Of a DNA stretch of 64,000 nt, positions 1 to 9,903 are shown one piece after another (the stretch's first letter is position 1; every line of letters begins with the position of its first letter). Under the pieces are notes generated by a model. It was not told the DNA's origin. It saw only the letters and a list, made by a program, of their open reading frames with translations, and did not search any database. The position numbers and the translations under genes are program-made. Source of the DNA: Leptospira wolbachii serovar Codice str. CDC (GTDB lineage Bacteria; Spirochaetota; Leptospiria; Leptospirales; Leptospiraceae); contig NZ_AOGZ02000008.1 of NCBI RefSeq assembly GCF_000332515.2, forward strand, positions 186,001 through 250,000. Direction: 5' to 3'.

Positions 1-342
1 TTTATTCCCGATGAAAAGATGGCCTATATTTATTCAGGTGCTTTATTTTTTGTTTACCTCTCTTTATATGAAGGATTTGGGTTACCGCCTTTAGAGGCTA
101 TGAAATGTGGAATTCCTGTATTAGTATCTAATACATCATCGTTACCTGAAGTAATCGGTAATGCCGGTATATCGGTGAACCCGAAGGTTGAATTGGAAAT
201 CATTAAAGGAATGAAGAGTCTTATCGAGGATCCAAATTTGCGAATTAAACTTTCGGAGCTTTCTACGCAGCAGGCTGCGCTGTTTAGCTGGGATAAATCA
301 GCATATAAACTAAAAAAGGTTTATCGAAATATTTCTAAATGA
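1..342 (+). CDS. Glycosyltransferase family 4, C-terminal part (5' end outside window)
   Basis: The reading frame is open from base 1, so the gene begins before the window; 113 codons remain. The visible part is the nucleotide-sugar binding half of a GT-B fold enzyme of the GT4 type. It carries the E-x7-E signature (EGFGLPPLE) followed by a GIPVLVSN strand and an LPEVIG motif, the usual arrangement in this family. The stop overlaps the start of the next glycosyltransferase by 4 bases (ATGA), which suggests translational coupling in one operon. The sugar and acceptor cannot be told from this fragment. Confidence 0.9.
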   Translation, partial: FIPDEKMAYIYSGALFFVYLSLYEGFGLPPLEAMKCGIPVLVSNTSSLPEVIGNAGISVNPKVELEIIKGMKSLIEDPNLRIKLSELSTQQAALFSWDKSAYKLKKVYRNISK

Positions 343-1544
343 AAATTCTTTTTGACCATCAAATCTTTTTCCAGAATCAATACGGTGGCATCTCAAAGAT
401 TTTTTTGGAAATATTTAAACGACTAGATGATAAAAAAATCGAATATTCATGTTCTGTTGATTTGTCTGGTTATACGGAAGGAATCATTTTTGAAAAATAT
501 ACAAAAAAACTAATCAATCGAGTAAGTTTTTTTTCTCTATACACGGCTTATAAAGTAGGAATTGTTTTATTGCAAAAACTTAAATTTCCCATTCCTGATT
601 TTATCCTTAGTAAAGATAGCGGAGTCAAAAGATTAAGCCTTTCTAAACAGATCATGTGTTTGAATGAAGAGGTGAACGATGCCATTTTAAAAGATGAATA
701 TACTGTATTTCATCCTACTTATTATCATCGTTACTTTTTGCCCTTACTAAAAAAAAGTAATACCAAAATGGTTTTGACAATTCATGACTGTGTTCATGAA
801 ATATTTCCGGAATTCTATGGCTCTAACAATTTTATACTCAGAAATAGAGAAATTCTAAGTGTTGCAGCTGATAAGATAGTCTGTGTATCGCATTCTACTA
901 AGGCTGATTTTCTTCGATTATATAGTCACATTCCGGAGGAAAAAGTTTCTGTTATCTATAATGCAGGCGATTTATCGAAAGAACCTATTCTAAATCCTTC
1001 TCCCTTTGATAAGGAATACCTTCTGTTTGTAGGTAATCGGGGAGAGTATAAAAATTTTAATTTTCTGCTGAAAGCCTTTAGTTTAATACCAAAGGAAAAA
1101 AATCTCTATTTAGTTTGTGCCGGCGGTAAAAAGTTTAGCCCGCACGAACAATATGAAATAAATAACATGAACTTAGAAAAACAGGTAGTTCATGTTTCTT
1201 TTTCATCGGAAACAACGCTTGCGAATTTATATAGAAATGCAAAATTGTTCATTTATCCTTCGCTATACGAAGGTTTCGGCATTCCGATATTGGAAGCGAT
1301 GTCTGTTGGTTGTCCTGTTTTTTGTAGTCAAATTAATGTATTTAAAGAAGTCGCAGGTGACGCTGCTGAATTTTTTGACCCCCTGAACCCTTCTGCACTT
1401 AGTGATTTATTAGTAGAGAGCCTAGACTCTATCGAAAAACTGAATTCCTTACGCGTTAAAGGATTTACTCGGGTTCAAAATTATTCTTGGGAAAAATGTG
1501 CTGACTCATATTTAAAAATTTATAAAGAATTAAGTAAGGTTTAA
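339..1544 (+). CDS. Glycosyltransferase family 4
   Basis: A complete 401-residue GT4 (GT-B fold) glycosyltransferase. The N-terminus has the QYGGISK glycine segment typical of the acceptor-binding domain. The middle has an LTIHDCVHE strand and a FVGNRGEYKNF linker. The C-terminal domain has E311-x7-E319 within YEGFGIPILEA, which binds the sugar nucleotide. It overlaps the upstream gene by 4 bases and abuts the downstream GT2, so it belongs to the same surface-polysaccharide operon. Its C-terminal motif resembles that of the partial gene before it, so the two may be tandem paralogues. Substrate unknown. Confidence 0.93.
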   Translation: MKILFDHQIFFQNQYGGISKIFLEIFKRLDDKKIEYSCSVDLSGYTEGIIFEKYTKKLINRVSFFSLYTAYKVGIVLLQKLKFPIPDFILSKDSGVKRLSLSKQIMCLNEEVNDAILKDEYTVFHPTYYHRYFLPLLKKSNTKMVLTIHDCVHEIFPEFYGSNNFILRNREILSVAADKIVCVSHSTKADFLRLYSHIPEEKVSVIYNAGDLSKEPILNPSPFDKEYLLFVGNRGEYKNFNFLLKAFSLIPKEKNLYLVCAGGKKFSPHEQYEINNMNLEKQVVHVSFSSETTLANLYRNAKLFIYPSLYEGFGIPILEAMSVGCPVFCSQINVFKEVAGDAAEFFDPLNPSALSDLLVESLDSIEKLNSLRVKGFTRVQNYSWEKCADSYLKIYKELSKV

Positions 1545-2471
1545 TTGAATACCAATCCGTTAGTTACAATAATAACAGTTGTTCGTAATGCAGAGAAGAC
1601 GATTCAAAGGACATTAGCTTCCGCATTAAATCAAAAGCATGTAAATATGGAAGTTATTGTTTGGGATGGACTTAGTTCTGATAACACTCTGAACGAAATT
1701 GCAAAATACAAAGGTCAGTTTAAATTAATTTCGGCGAAAGACTCAGGTGTTTATGATGCTATGAACCAGGCATTAAAAATGGCCAGCGGTGAATGGATCC
1801 TTTTCTTGAATGCAGATGATTATTTTTGTTCTGAGAATTCTTTACATTCACTTTTAGAAGCGATTGAAACATCGGATGTGGATTATGTTTGCGGATATGC
1901 AAAGATGTTATTCGGTTTGAGAAACTGGGAGCCCAAAACTTTAACTGATGTTGATTATTTTTTGGGTAATCCGGCAAATCATCAATCCTATTTATGCAAA
2001 AAAAGCATTTATGAAAACTTAGGTGGATTTAGTCTAAAATATAAATATGCTGCCGATGTTGAGTTTATGTATCGCGTGATTCAGTATGGATATAAAGGCA
2101 TTCGTATATTGAAACCTATTGTTCATTATTCGCTTGGCGGCTTGTCGACGAAGAATTTGTCCACAGGAGTTGCCGAGTTAGATGAAATTAGATCTGTGTT
2201 TTTGAACTCTGATGTCGACTTTGCAAAAAAATGCCGTTTGGTTTTTGTTGATGGGTTGGAATTTTCTGACGTTTTTAAAAATGGGATATTGGACCGAGAA
2301 TGGTCAAAAACTCAACGGGAGTTTTTGGAGAATTTTTTTCGAAATAATCAATCCATTGAATCATCCTCTACTTTACGCATTTTTAAAAATAAGTTAACCC
2401 GTTTTATTAAACAAAGTTTAAAGCAATTTGTTTTTATCTTTTTAAAAGTTATTCCCTCAAGATATATATGA
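1545..2471 (+). CDS. Glycosyltransferase family 2 (WcaA-like)
   Basis: A 308-residue GT-A fold enzyme. The N-terminus reads VTIITVVRNAEKTI, then VIVWDGLSSDNT for nucleotide binding. KDSGVYDAMNQA and NADD follow; the latter is the metal/nucleotide-sugar DxD region. The start is TTG, directly after the TAA of the previous gene with no gap; no ATG lies nearby in frame. The stop overlaps the ATG of glf by 4 bases. The likely role is adding one sugar to a cytoplasmic lipid-linked glycan. Sugar specificity cannot be inferred. Confidence 0.92.
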   Translation: MNTNPLVTIITVVRNAEKTIQRTLASALNQKHVNMEVIVWDGLSSDNTLNEIAKYKGQFKLISAKDSGVYDAMNQALKMASGEWILFLNADDYFCSENSLHSLLEAIETSDVDYVCGYAKMLFGLRNWEPKTLTDVDYFLGNPANHQSYLCKKSIYENLGGFSLKYKYAADVEFMYRVIQYGYKGIRILKPIVHYSLGGLSTKNLSTGVAELDEIRSVFLNSDVDFAKKCRLVFVDGLEFSDVFKNGILDREWSKTQREFLENFFRNNQSIESSSTLRIFKNKLTRFIKQSLKQFVFIFLKVIPSRYI

Positions 2472-3586
2472 AAAAAATTTTAGTCGTTGGTGCAGGTTTT
2501 TCTGGAGCAGTTGTCGCTAATTCGTTGGCAAAGACCGGTCGTTATTTAGTCGAAGTTATTGATGAACGTAGTCATATTGGTGGGAATTGTCATACTGAAA
2601 AAGATCCAGATACAGGTATTATGATTCATAAATATGGTCCGCATATTTTTCATACTAGTAACGAAGTTGTATGGGATTATGTGAATCGATTTGATCGTTT
2701 TATCCCGTTTGTGAATAGGGTTAAATCTGTATACAATGGGCAGGTATATTCCCTCCCAATAAATTTGCACACTATTAATCAATTTTATGGTAAGGCCTTT
2801 TCGCCGGCGGAAGCTATTGATTGGATTAAAGAGAAAGGTGACAAATCAATTCTAGATCCAAAAACTTTTGAGGAACAAGCTAAAAAGTTTGTAGGTGAAG
2901 AATTATATAAGGCATTTTTTTACGGATATACAAAGAAACAATGGGGCTGCGAGCCCGCCGATTTGCCTGCTTCCATTCTGAAGAGGTTACCTGTTCGTTT
3001 CTCTTATGATGACAATTATTACAATGATCGTTTTCAAGGAATCCCGGAAAACGGTTACTCGTATGTGATAGAAAAAATATTAACGCATAAATTTATTACG
3101 GTGAAGTTAAATGAGAAATTTTCAAACGAAAGTAGGAGTAATTATCATCATATTTTTTATACAGGCCCAATAGATGCATTTTTTTCTTTTCATCATGGGC
3201 GATTAGGTTATAGAACAGTTTTTTTTAAAGAATACAGGAAAGATGGAGATCACCAAGGGAATCCGGTTATCAATTATGCCGACGAATCAGTGCCATATAC
3301 AAGAATACACGAACATAAACATTTTACTCCTTGGGAATCTTTTGATAAAACTATCTACTTTGAAGAATATAGTAAGGAAACTTCTGAGGTCGATATACCA
3401 TACTATCCTAAGAGATTAGAAGGAGATTTAAAGATACTTAAATTATATGAGGAGGAGGTTGAGCAGATTAAAAATGTTAGTTTTTTAGGCCGTTTAGCTA
3501 CTTATCGATATTTAGATATGCACCAAATTATCGAAGAAGCTCTTGAATGTGCAGAAAGATATTTAGAAAAGGATGTCCCTGTCTAA
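2468..3586 (+). CDS. glf: UDP-galactopyranose mutase
   Basis: A 372-residue flavoenzyme that converts UDP-galactopyranose to UDP-galactofuranose. The FAD-binding motif VGAGFSGAV is at the N-terminus. IHKYGPHIFHTSNE and the YGYTKKQWG stretch are hallmarks of the family, as is FSYDDNYYNDRFQGIP near the active site. The length is normal (about 370-390). It sits inside a run of glycosyltransferases and overlaps the upstream GT2 by 4 bases, so the glycan made here probably contains galactofuranose, and one of the neighbouring GT2 enzymes is a candidate galactofuranosyltransferase. Confidence 0.97.
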   Translation: MKKILVVGAGFSGAVVANSLAKTGRYLVEVIDERSHIGGNCHTEKDPDTGIMIHKYGPHIFHTSNEVVWDYVNRFDRFIPFVNRVKSVYNGQVYSLPINLHTINQFYGKAFSPAEAIDWIKEKGDKSILDPKTFEEQAKKFVGEELYKAFFYGYTKKQWGCEPADLPASILKRLPVRFSYDDNYYNDRFQGIPENGYSYVIEKILTHKFITVKLNEKFSNESRSNYHHIFYTGPIDAFFSFHHGRLGYRTVFFKEYRKDGDHQGNPVINYADESVPYTRIHEHKHFTPWESFDKTIYFEEYSKETSEVDIPYYPKRLEGDLKILKLYEEEVEQIKNVSFLGRLATYRYLDMHQIIEEALECAERYLEKDVPV

Positions 3587-3668
3587 AAATCCTGTCAAAA
3601 AAGTATGATGGAGATATTTCATTTTTTCTTTTAAAATATAAACAATTTTAGATCTTGTCCATATTCCC

Positions 3669-4442
3669 ATGCCTAAAGTATCAGTAATTATGCCCGCTTA
3701 TAATGCGGTTGATTTTTTAGAGGATTCTGTTTTATCCTTAACCAACCAAACTTTTAAAGACTGGGAATTATTGCTCATTGACGATTGTTCAAAAGATAAA
3801 ACGGCTGAACTGGCAATGCAGTTGGCTAAAAAAGACAAGCGGATTATCTTTATACCGAAAGATAAAAATTCAGGTTCTGCAGATACCCGTAATATTGGGA
3901 TTAAAAAGGCAAGTGGTGAATATATAGCTTTTTTAGATGCCGATGATCTATGGGATATTGGTTTTTTAGAATCTATGATCTCGCATATAGAGCTTTATAA
4001 AGCACCATTTGCATTCTCATCTTATCGAATTATTGATGAAGCTGGTGTTGAATTCTGCGATCCATTTTTAGTTCAGAAGAAAAAATATTCTTATCGTGAC
4101 CTCCTGTTTTACAATCGGGTTGGACTTCTTACTGCCGTATATTCTGTATCTGCAGTTGGTAAGAAATATTTTGATCCTAGTTTAAAAAGCCTGCGAGATG
4201 ACTATGCACTTTGGTTGGATATCATGAAAGAGGCTGAATTTGCTATGGGAAATTCTGAAATACTTGCAAGTTATCGTGTGCGAAGAGGCGCAGCTACATC
4301 TAACAAAAAGAAAGTGATGATAGCTCATTTTAAAATGCTAAAAAATCGCGAAAAAATTAATCCATTTTTTGCTTTTTTTCTAACTTTGATTCATGGTCTT
4401 AGAGGACTTTCTAAATACCGCACTAAAAAACTTCCCACCTAA
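3669..4442 (+). CDS. Glycosyltransferase family 2
   Basis: A 257-residue GT-A enzyme. It opens with VSVIMPAYNAVDFLEDS, then LLIDDCSKDKT and the DADD metal-binding motif near residue 95. A DDYALWLDI segment late in the domain matches the catalytic-base region of bacterial GT2 glycan transferases. It follows glf after an 82-base gap that is AT-rich and may hold a separate promoter, though I see no clear -35/-10 pair. No membrane segments. Sugar unknown; a galactofuranosyl or hexosyl transferase are both possible. Confidence 0.9.
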   Translation: MPKVSVIMPAYNAVDFLEDSVLSLTNQTFKDWELLLIDDCSKDKTAELAMQLAKKDKRIIFIPKDKNSGSADTRNIGIKKASGEYIAFLDADDLWDIGFLESMISHIELYKAPFAFSSYRIIDEAGVEFCDPFLVQKKKYSYRDLLFYNRVGLLTAVYSVSAVGKKYFDPSLKSLRDDYALWLDIMKEAEFAMGNSEILASYRVRRGAATSNKKKVMIAHFKMLKNREKINPFFAFFLTLIHGLRGLSKYRTKKLPT

Positions 4443-4496
4443 TTCCCCTTTTAACCGTTGACTTCCGCAACTCTTTTGACATTTTGAATCCTAGAT

Positions 4497-5291
4497 ATGG
4501 TAGTTAAAAAGAGTTCTGTAAAAGCGGGATCGACCGCAAAAACTTCCCTCATCATCCCCATTTATAACGAGGCAGGCCACCTCTTAGAGTTTCTTGAAAA
4601 AGTGGATGCCTTGGTTCTTTCTACCAAAAAAGAGCTCGTATTTATTGACGATGCCTCGAGGGATAATTCCCTTGAAATTTTGCAAAATTACCGTTTTCGT
4701 TCTGAACATAAAATCCTAACTCAAGGAAAGAATCAAGGTAAGGGAGCTGCCCTTCACAGAGGCATATCTGAAGCTACCGGAAATATAATCATTGTTCAGG
4801 ATGCGGACTTTGAATATGACATGGATGAGATTCCGATGTTGATCGATCCGATTGCGAAAGGCAAAGCAGATGTAGTGTTTGGATCTCGCTTTAAGAAAGA
4901 TGGGCGTCAAGTGCATCGCACGTTCCACTATCTTATCAATCGTATTCTTACTATTCTTTCTAATATCCTAAGTGGATTGTATCTGACGGATATGGAAACT
5001 TGTTATAAGGCATTTCGTGCAGAGATTATACAAAATATTTCTTTGGAATCAAAAAGATTTGGCTTTGAACCGGAAATTACTGCTAAGGTTGCCAGATTAA
5101 AAATCAAAGTCCAAGAGTTTCCCATATCTTATTATCCAAGGAATTATTTAGAGGGGAAGAAGATCACATGGAAAGATGGGATTGCCGCACTCAGACATAT
5201 AATCTTTTTTAACTTGTTCGCAAATAAACGGGAGTTCTTTTCTAAATCTCTCCCTGAAAAATACATTCCCAAAACCGCAAACTGGCTCTAA
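4497..5291 (+). CDS. DPM1-like GT2 (polyprenyl-phosphate glycosyltransferase type)
   Basis: A 264-residue GT2 of the dolichol-phosphate-mannose-synthase type. It shows SLIIPIYNEAGHL, FIDDASRDNS, GKGAALHRG and QDADFEYD, then GSRF and an ETCYKAFR segment characteristic of DPM1/Ppm1-type enzymes. There is no C-terminal membrane anchor of note. Enzymes of this group usually transfer a sugar from a nucleotide to polyprenyl phosphate at the cytoplasmic face, giving a donor for membrane-embedded GT-C transferases, several of which follow. A weak TTGACT box lies at 4458-4463. The downstream gene starts 6 bases after the stop. Confidence 0.88.
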   Translation: MVVKKSSVKAGSTAKTSLIIPIYNEAGHLLEFLEKVDALVLSTKKELVFIDDASRDNSLEILQNYRFRSEHKILTQGKNQGKGAALHRGISEATGNIIIVQDADFEYDMDEIPMLIDPIAKGKADVVFGSRFKKDGRQVHRTFHYLINRILTILSNILSGLYLTDMETCYKAFRAEIIQNISLESKRFGFEPEITAKVARLKIKVQEFPISYYPRNYLEGKKITWKDGIAALRHIIFFNLFANKREFFSKSLPEKYIPKTANWL

Positions 5292-5297
5292 ACCTAT

Positions 5298-7232
5298 ATG
5301 CTTAGGTTTTTGCCATTTTTTGGGGATATGATTCTTATATTGGGATTGGGATTTCTTTTCCAATCTCATACGAACCAAAAAAATTTTCGCATTGATCTCA
5401 TTGGGGTAGGTTTATTTCTTTTTTCAGTTTATACTGCGATTCATTGGAGATCTTGTCTTCGAGAGAAAAGAAAGTATTGGGATCTATTTTTAACTATTCT
5501 TCTGACATGTTTCGTATTTTTAAAAATAGCCGAATACGACCCGGTTCAAGTCCTTCCACAAAAAATGGGAATCAAAGTGATCTCGTTTTTATGGATTCTC
5601 TTTCTAATATTTACATTTCGTAAACTATCTGAGAACAATTTCTCATTGATTGGCCCATTTTTGGCCATCATTCCGGCTATATCCTTTGGCAATTTTATGG
5701 CTTATCCGTCTGTACCGATTGCATTTGCAATTGTTATGGGAGGTCGCAATTTAAAATTTGATAGAACTGCGAAGTTATCGTCGTTCTATTTTCCTCTAAT
5801 TTTAGTCCTACTATTGATCGGTAAGGATTGGTGGGATGACTTCGCCTTACAACGGGGAATACTTCTTCTCGAAGGTTTTATTTTCTTTCGCCTATTTACT
5901 ATTTGGGAAAGGCCAAGGACTATTTTCTTTCTAAAGTCAGCTGTTCTTTTTTTTATTTTAAATTCCTGTTTTTTAATTTGGAAAATTTTCCAAGATCCAA
6001 GTTTTCAAATTACATCTTATCACGAGGATATATTCCTTATTCCCGTTAGTCTACTTGCCTCCAATGCTCTCCTTATTTCTGGTGTCTCCGTAATCATTTG
6101 GTTAGAGCCTAAACAATCAACGCTACAGAAATATCTTATCGTTTTGGCTGTAACGATCTCCATTGCTTTTTTAGGAGTCACTATTTCTAGAAATTCAATT
6201 CTCTCCTTTGTTATTTTCGTAACTATCTACTTTTTGTTTTTAGGTTCCCCGAAGCGCAAGTTATACGGATCTATTTTTGTAATCTTACTTTTTGCTCTAG
6301 GCATTTACATCCTATTTAAATCAGAAAAATCTTTGTTCAGTTTGGGAACAACAACAGTAAGATTATCCATTTGGAGTTTTTATATATTAGCGACAATCAA
6401 ATCGAACCCAATATTTGGTTTCGGTATGTTCCCTGAAAATAAAATTCCTTTTAGCGTAACTGATGTTTCTGATACGGATAGTGCATTTTTTATCCGAGAT
6501 TATATTCTGAATTTTAAGAGTTTCCCGTTAGCGCATAATCTCTATGTGCAAGGATTTGGTTCTTTCGGAATTCTAGGTTCCCTTTTGGTTTTGAGTTGGT
6601 TTGTTTTTATCGTATATAAGAAGAGAAATTCGCTCGGATGGTTATGGTCCCACAACTCGGCCATTTGTTGTTTGTTATTAGTTTGGGCATTACACGAACT
6701 ATATGATTTTAATACTTTGGAAATTTCTAATATTTTCCTATTAATAGGTGTATTTGCATTAATTGAATTTCCTGGAGACAAGGAAAAGTTAGCGAATGAA
6801 TCTACTCTATCAAGATATGCAATTGCTTTGATAGTAGTTGCTTTAATTGCGAGCAGTTTTCGGTTTTCATTAGTTGAACATTTTACTTTAAAATATAGTA
6901 AATATGTAATGCCTCATAATTTCGAATTCTTTTTGCCGAAAAATTTCAGTTCGCAGCAAGCAGATATTGCAATGCCAGCTCGTTCCTCATGGGAGTATCG
7001 ATTCCTAGGCAATAAATTCTTATTTTTAAATCTTGCAACAAATCCATCTAGTAGTACGCAAGCAGATTTAATCGAAAAGTGTTTTCAATACCAATTATTA
7101 CCAGCTATTTGTTATTCGAAATTAATAAAATATCAAGATCAGTATCAGGTATTACCAGAATTCCGGAATGTATCGGAATTCCTATTATCTCTATATGATC
7201 CATTCGAAATATATAAACGAGAGTCTCTATGA
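5298..7232 (+). CDS. O-antigen ligase/polymerase-like membrane protein
   Basis: A 644-residue integral membrane protein with roughly a dozen hydrophobic segments. A large extracytoplasmic loop near residues 370-420 is followed by HNLYVQGFGSFGILG, the HN-x-Y/G-x-x-G signature of the WaaL/Wzy-C family. These proteins ligate or polymerise lipid-linked glycans on the outer face of the inner membrane. A C-terminal soluble segment of about 100 residues follows the last helix. It starts 6 bases after a DPM1-like gene and overlaps the next one by 4 bases, so they are likely translated together. Ligase and polymerase roles cannot be separated from sequence alone. Confidence 0.82.
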   Translation: MLRFLPFFGDMILILGLGFLFQSHTNQKNFRIDLIGVGLFLFSVYTAIHWRSCLREKRKYWDLFLTILLTCFVFLKIAEYDPVQVLPQKMGIKVISFLWILFLIFTFRKLSENNFSLIGPFLAIIPAISFGNFMAYPSVPIAFAIVMGGRNLKFDRTAKLSSFYFPLILVLLLIGKDWWDDFALQRGILLLEGFIFFRLFTIWERPRTIFFLKSAVLFFILNSCFLIWKIFQDPSFQITSYHEDIFLIPVSLLASNALLISGVSVIIWLEPKQSTLQKYLIVLAVTISIAFLGVTISRNSILSFVIFVTIYFLFLGSPKRKLYGSIFVILLFALGIYILFKSEKSLFSLGTTTVRLSIWSFYILATIKSNPIFGFGMFPENKIPFSVTDVSDTDSAFFIRDYILNFKSFPLAHNLYVQGFGSFGILGSLLVLSWFVFIVYKKRNSLGWLWSHNSAICCLLLVWALHELYDFNTLEISNIFLLIGVFALIEFPGDKEKLANESTLSRYAIALIVVALIASSFRFSLVEHFTLKYSKYVMPHNFEFFLPKNFSSQQADIAMPARSSWEYRFLGNKFLFLNLATNPSSSTQADLIEKCFQYQLLPAICYSKLIKYQDQYQVLPEFRNVSEFLLSLYDPFEIYKRESL

Positions 7233-8368
7233 AGAAGCCAAGCGTTAGTTTTGTGATCCCATGTTTAAATGAGGAAAAAACCCTTCCTTATGTTTTAGAT
7301 AAATTGGTTAAGGTGAAGAAAGAAAATTCAAAAAATATGGATATTGAAATATTGGTTTCTGATAACGGAAGCACCGATCAATCTATATCCATTGCCAAAA
7401 AATTTGGCGTAAGGGTAGCTCCAGCTAAGGAACGCGGTTACGGGGCTGCACTTGATTCCGGAATTAGAAATGCAAAGGGAGATATTATCGTCTTTGCTGA
7501 TGCTGATGATACCTATGATTTTTTAGAAGCTCCTGCTTTGATTTTTAAACTTGTGGAAGGCGATTATGATATTGTAATTGGGTCTCGGCTCGATGGCGAA
7601 ATTCATAAAGGAGCAATGCCTTTTTTGCATCGCTATTTGGGGACTCCTGTTATTAATTGGATTATAAATTTATTATATTCTAAAAAATTTAAGATTCGTG
7701 ATAGCAATTCTGGATTTAGATGTTTCCGTAAGGATAAATATTTGTCCTGGGATATTAAAAGTAAAGGTATGGAATTTGCTTCAGAATTGCTGATAAAAGC
7801 ACTGATTCATGATTCAAAAATGGAACATGTTCCGGTTTCACTTTATCCCGATAAAGAGGGTAGAATCCCGCACTTAAAGACTTGGCGAGATGGAATGCGT
7901 CATCTTCTTCGAATTCTTTTTTATGGACCCCATTTGTTTGAGAGATCTGGTCTTACCTTGTTTTTCTTCTTTTGGATTCAGCTGTTGATTGGATTCTTCG
8001 CAGGAAAGGTTGTTTCGATTGCTGGAATGAATCTATATGGAATCCATTCTATGGTTTTCTTTTCTTTTTTATCAATCTTTGGTTTGAGTCTTTGGGGAAC
8101 TGGTTTGCTTATTGCGACAAAACAACCTAGAGTTAGTAAAATGTACCAGTCTATCCTATCAATGGAAGAGGACCGTTTGTTTTTTGTATTACTGAGCGGC
8201 CTTGGTATCATCGTGTTATCAATTGTTTTGATATTTATCCAATGGCAAAAGAGTGGGTTTATTTTTATAAATTTAGAGCGTGAGTTTATTGTTGCTACAA
8301 ATTTGAGTTTAACATTGCTTATTTTTGCGCTTCAAGCAGTAACTGCTCATATTATAAAACGGGATTAG
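7229..8368 (+). CDS. DPM1-like GT2 with C-terminal membrane domain
   Basis: A 379-residue protein. Residues 1 to about 235 form a GT-A domain: FVIPCLNEEKTL, SDNGSTDQS, GYGAALDSG, FADADDTYDF and SNSGFRCFRKD. This resembles bacterial DPM1-like enzymes. The last 140 residues contain about four hydrophobic helices, as in membrane-anchored polyprenyl-phosphate glucosyl/mannosyl transferases. It overlaps the ligase-like gene by 4 bases and lies 2 bases before the first of the GT-C-like paralogues. The likely role is to make a polyprenyl-phosphate sugar for those neighbours (inference from gene order). Confidence 0.87.
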   Translation: MKKPSVSFVIPCLNEEKTLPYVLDKLVKVKKENSKNMDIEILVSDNGSTDQSISIAKKFGVRVAPAKERGYGAALDSGIRNAKGDIIVFADADDTYDFLEAPALIFKLVEGDYDIVIGSRLDGEIHKGAMPFLHRYLGTPVINWIINLLYSKKFKIRDSNSGFRCFRKDKYLSWDIKSKGMEFASELLIKALIHDSKMEHVPVSLYPDKEGRIPHLKTWRDGMRHLLRILFYGPHLFERSGLTLFFFFWIQLLIGFFAGKVVSIAGMNLYGIHSMVFFSFLSIFGLSLWGTGLLIATKQPRVSKMYQSILSMEEDRLFFVLLSGLGIIVLSIVLIFIQWQKSGFIFINLEREFIVATNLSLTLLIFALQAVTAHIIKRD

Positions 8369-8370
8369 GA

Positions 8371-9903
8371 ATGAATTTTACCAAAAGACTTGGTATCTAT
8401 TTTCTTATCATATTAATTCCGACCTTTTACCGTTGGAAGTGGAATGAGGATACAGTATTTATTTCTAGTGATCCTGAGATAAAATATTACCAAGTAGTCA
8501 ATAGTCTGAATGGAGGTAATGCGGAAGAGTGTTACTTTCCTGCAAAAGATCTGGGTTTTGATTTAACAATGATCCCATTTGGTTATCCTTGGGCCTTCGA
8601 ATTAAAAGATGGTCGATGTGTTTTCCAATATCCTGTTTTATTTACTTGGCTTCAGAAATTGTTTTTAGCTGTGATTTCGCTGAAATGGCTAACATTCTTT
8701 CCGATTCTGTTTTTCTTCTTCAATTTTATTCTCTTAGACCGTATCATTTCCAGAATTGATACGAGAGGTCTTCGGATACTTTCATCAGTAGTTATCATTC
8801 ACTGTTTGACTCCGATCTTTTTGTCATCATTAGATTATTCTGAACTGACGCTGACTAATTTCTTTTTCTTAGCTGCGATTCTTTCTTATAATTTGTTTAG
8901 TGAGAAAAAACAGTTTAGATTTGGGCTTCTATTAGCTGTATCAATTGTTTTTAATTTTCAACTTAGGCCTGAATCTACAATTGGGCTGTTGCTTTATTTT
9001 AGTATTTCTTTCTTTTATGAAAGGGAAAAACTTCAACGCATAAAAATCCTTTTTCCGTATATGCTATTAAGTATCATACTCTTGGTTGTCTTCTCTCTCT
9101 GGAATCACTCTGTATATGGTCATTATTTGGGAATGCGCGGGTTGAATACAATGACTGACATGGAGAAGGGAGGGGTCGCTCGTAATTTATTTTCTGAATG
9201 GACGGCTGATCTTTGGGGTAGTGAGTTTAAGATTGGAATTTTTAAAGGTTACCCAATCCTATTTCTTGGAATATTTTGTTTATGGGTCGAAAAGAAGAAA
9301 CACATCTTTTCCTTCCTACTTGCTGGAATTTTATTTATCCTTTTTCTTCCAATTATTTCACCTTATCGAGCAGGTGTAGACATCTTTGGAATGCGTTATT
9401 TTGAAAGTGGAATCTACCTTCTGATGCTTGGAGTATTTCTTTCTTTTGCACAAAAGGATTCACCATACAAGTATTATCTACTCATTTTGCCATTTGTATA
9501 TTTTTGTTATAAATCAGATTTACGTGCAATTAAACAATGGTCCTCATCTGCAAAGTTATACCATCAAGTGATGAATTCTTTTGATGATTTGAATCCTGAT
9601 TTGATCGTACACAGAGGGCTCTCTTTATCCTATCTTATTGGGGTTAGTTATATAAAATATCCGCAGGTGGCCGTTTATTCGAATGAAGATTGGTTAAAAG
9701 TAGAAACTGTCCTAAAAAAACAAGAAAAAAGAATCCTATTTTTGGAATGGGAGGGCAATCAGTTAGTAAATAATGAATTTCCAGAAAACGTTTGGATACA
9801 AAAATTCGATATCAACTTTAAACTTAATCCTAAACAATATGTAATTCGATCAGAACACAAACTTGCTCATTTCAAGGGTTATGTGTTGGAAAAACCAAAA
9901 TGA
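8371..9903 (+). CDS. GT-C-like polytopic membrane protein (paralogue A)
   Basis: A 510-residue membrane protein of no named family that I recognise. One helix at the N-terminus is followed by an extracytoplasmic loop with D34-x2-IKYYQ and C83-VFQYP, then about nine hydrophobic segments and a soluble C-terminal domain of about 110 residues. Near the end of the membrane domain it has SPYRAGVDIFGMRY (Arg342). The same features recur at 9900-11513 and 17038-18534, so the three are paralogues. The topology is that of GT-C glycosyltransferases using polyprenyl-phosphate sugars, but this is an inference. An AGGA ribosome site overlaps the upstream stop. Confidence 0.8.
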   Translation: MNFTKRLGIYFLIILIPTFYRWKWNEDTVFISSDPEIKYYQVVNSLNGGNAEECYFPAKDLGFDLTMIPFGYPWAFELKDGRCVFQYPVLFTWLQKLFLAVISLKWLTFFPILFFFFNFILLDRIISRIDTRGLRILSSVVIIHCLTPIFLSSLDYSELTLTNFFFLAAILSYNLFSEKKQFRFGLLLAVSIVFNFQLRPESTIGLLLYFSISFFYEREKLQRIKILFPYMLLSIILLVVFSLWNHSVYGHYLGMRGLNTMTDMEKGGVARNLFSEWTADLWGSEFKIGIFKGYPILFLGIFCLWVEKKKHIFSFLLAGILFILFLPIISPYRAGVDIFGMRYFESGIYLLMLGVFLSFAQKDSPYKYYLLILPFVYFCYKSDLRAIKQWSSSAKLYHQVMNSFDDLNPDLIVHRGLSLSYLIGVSYIKYPQVAVYSNEDWLKVETVLKKQEKRILFLEWEGNQLVNNEFPENVWIQKFDINFKLNPKQYVIRSEHKLAHFKGYVLEKPK

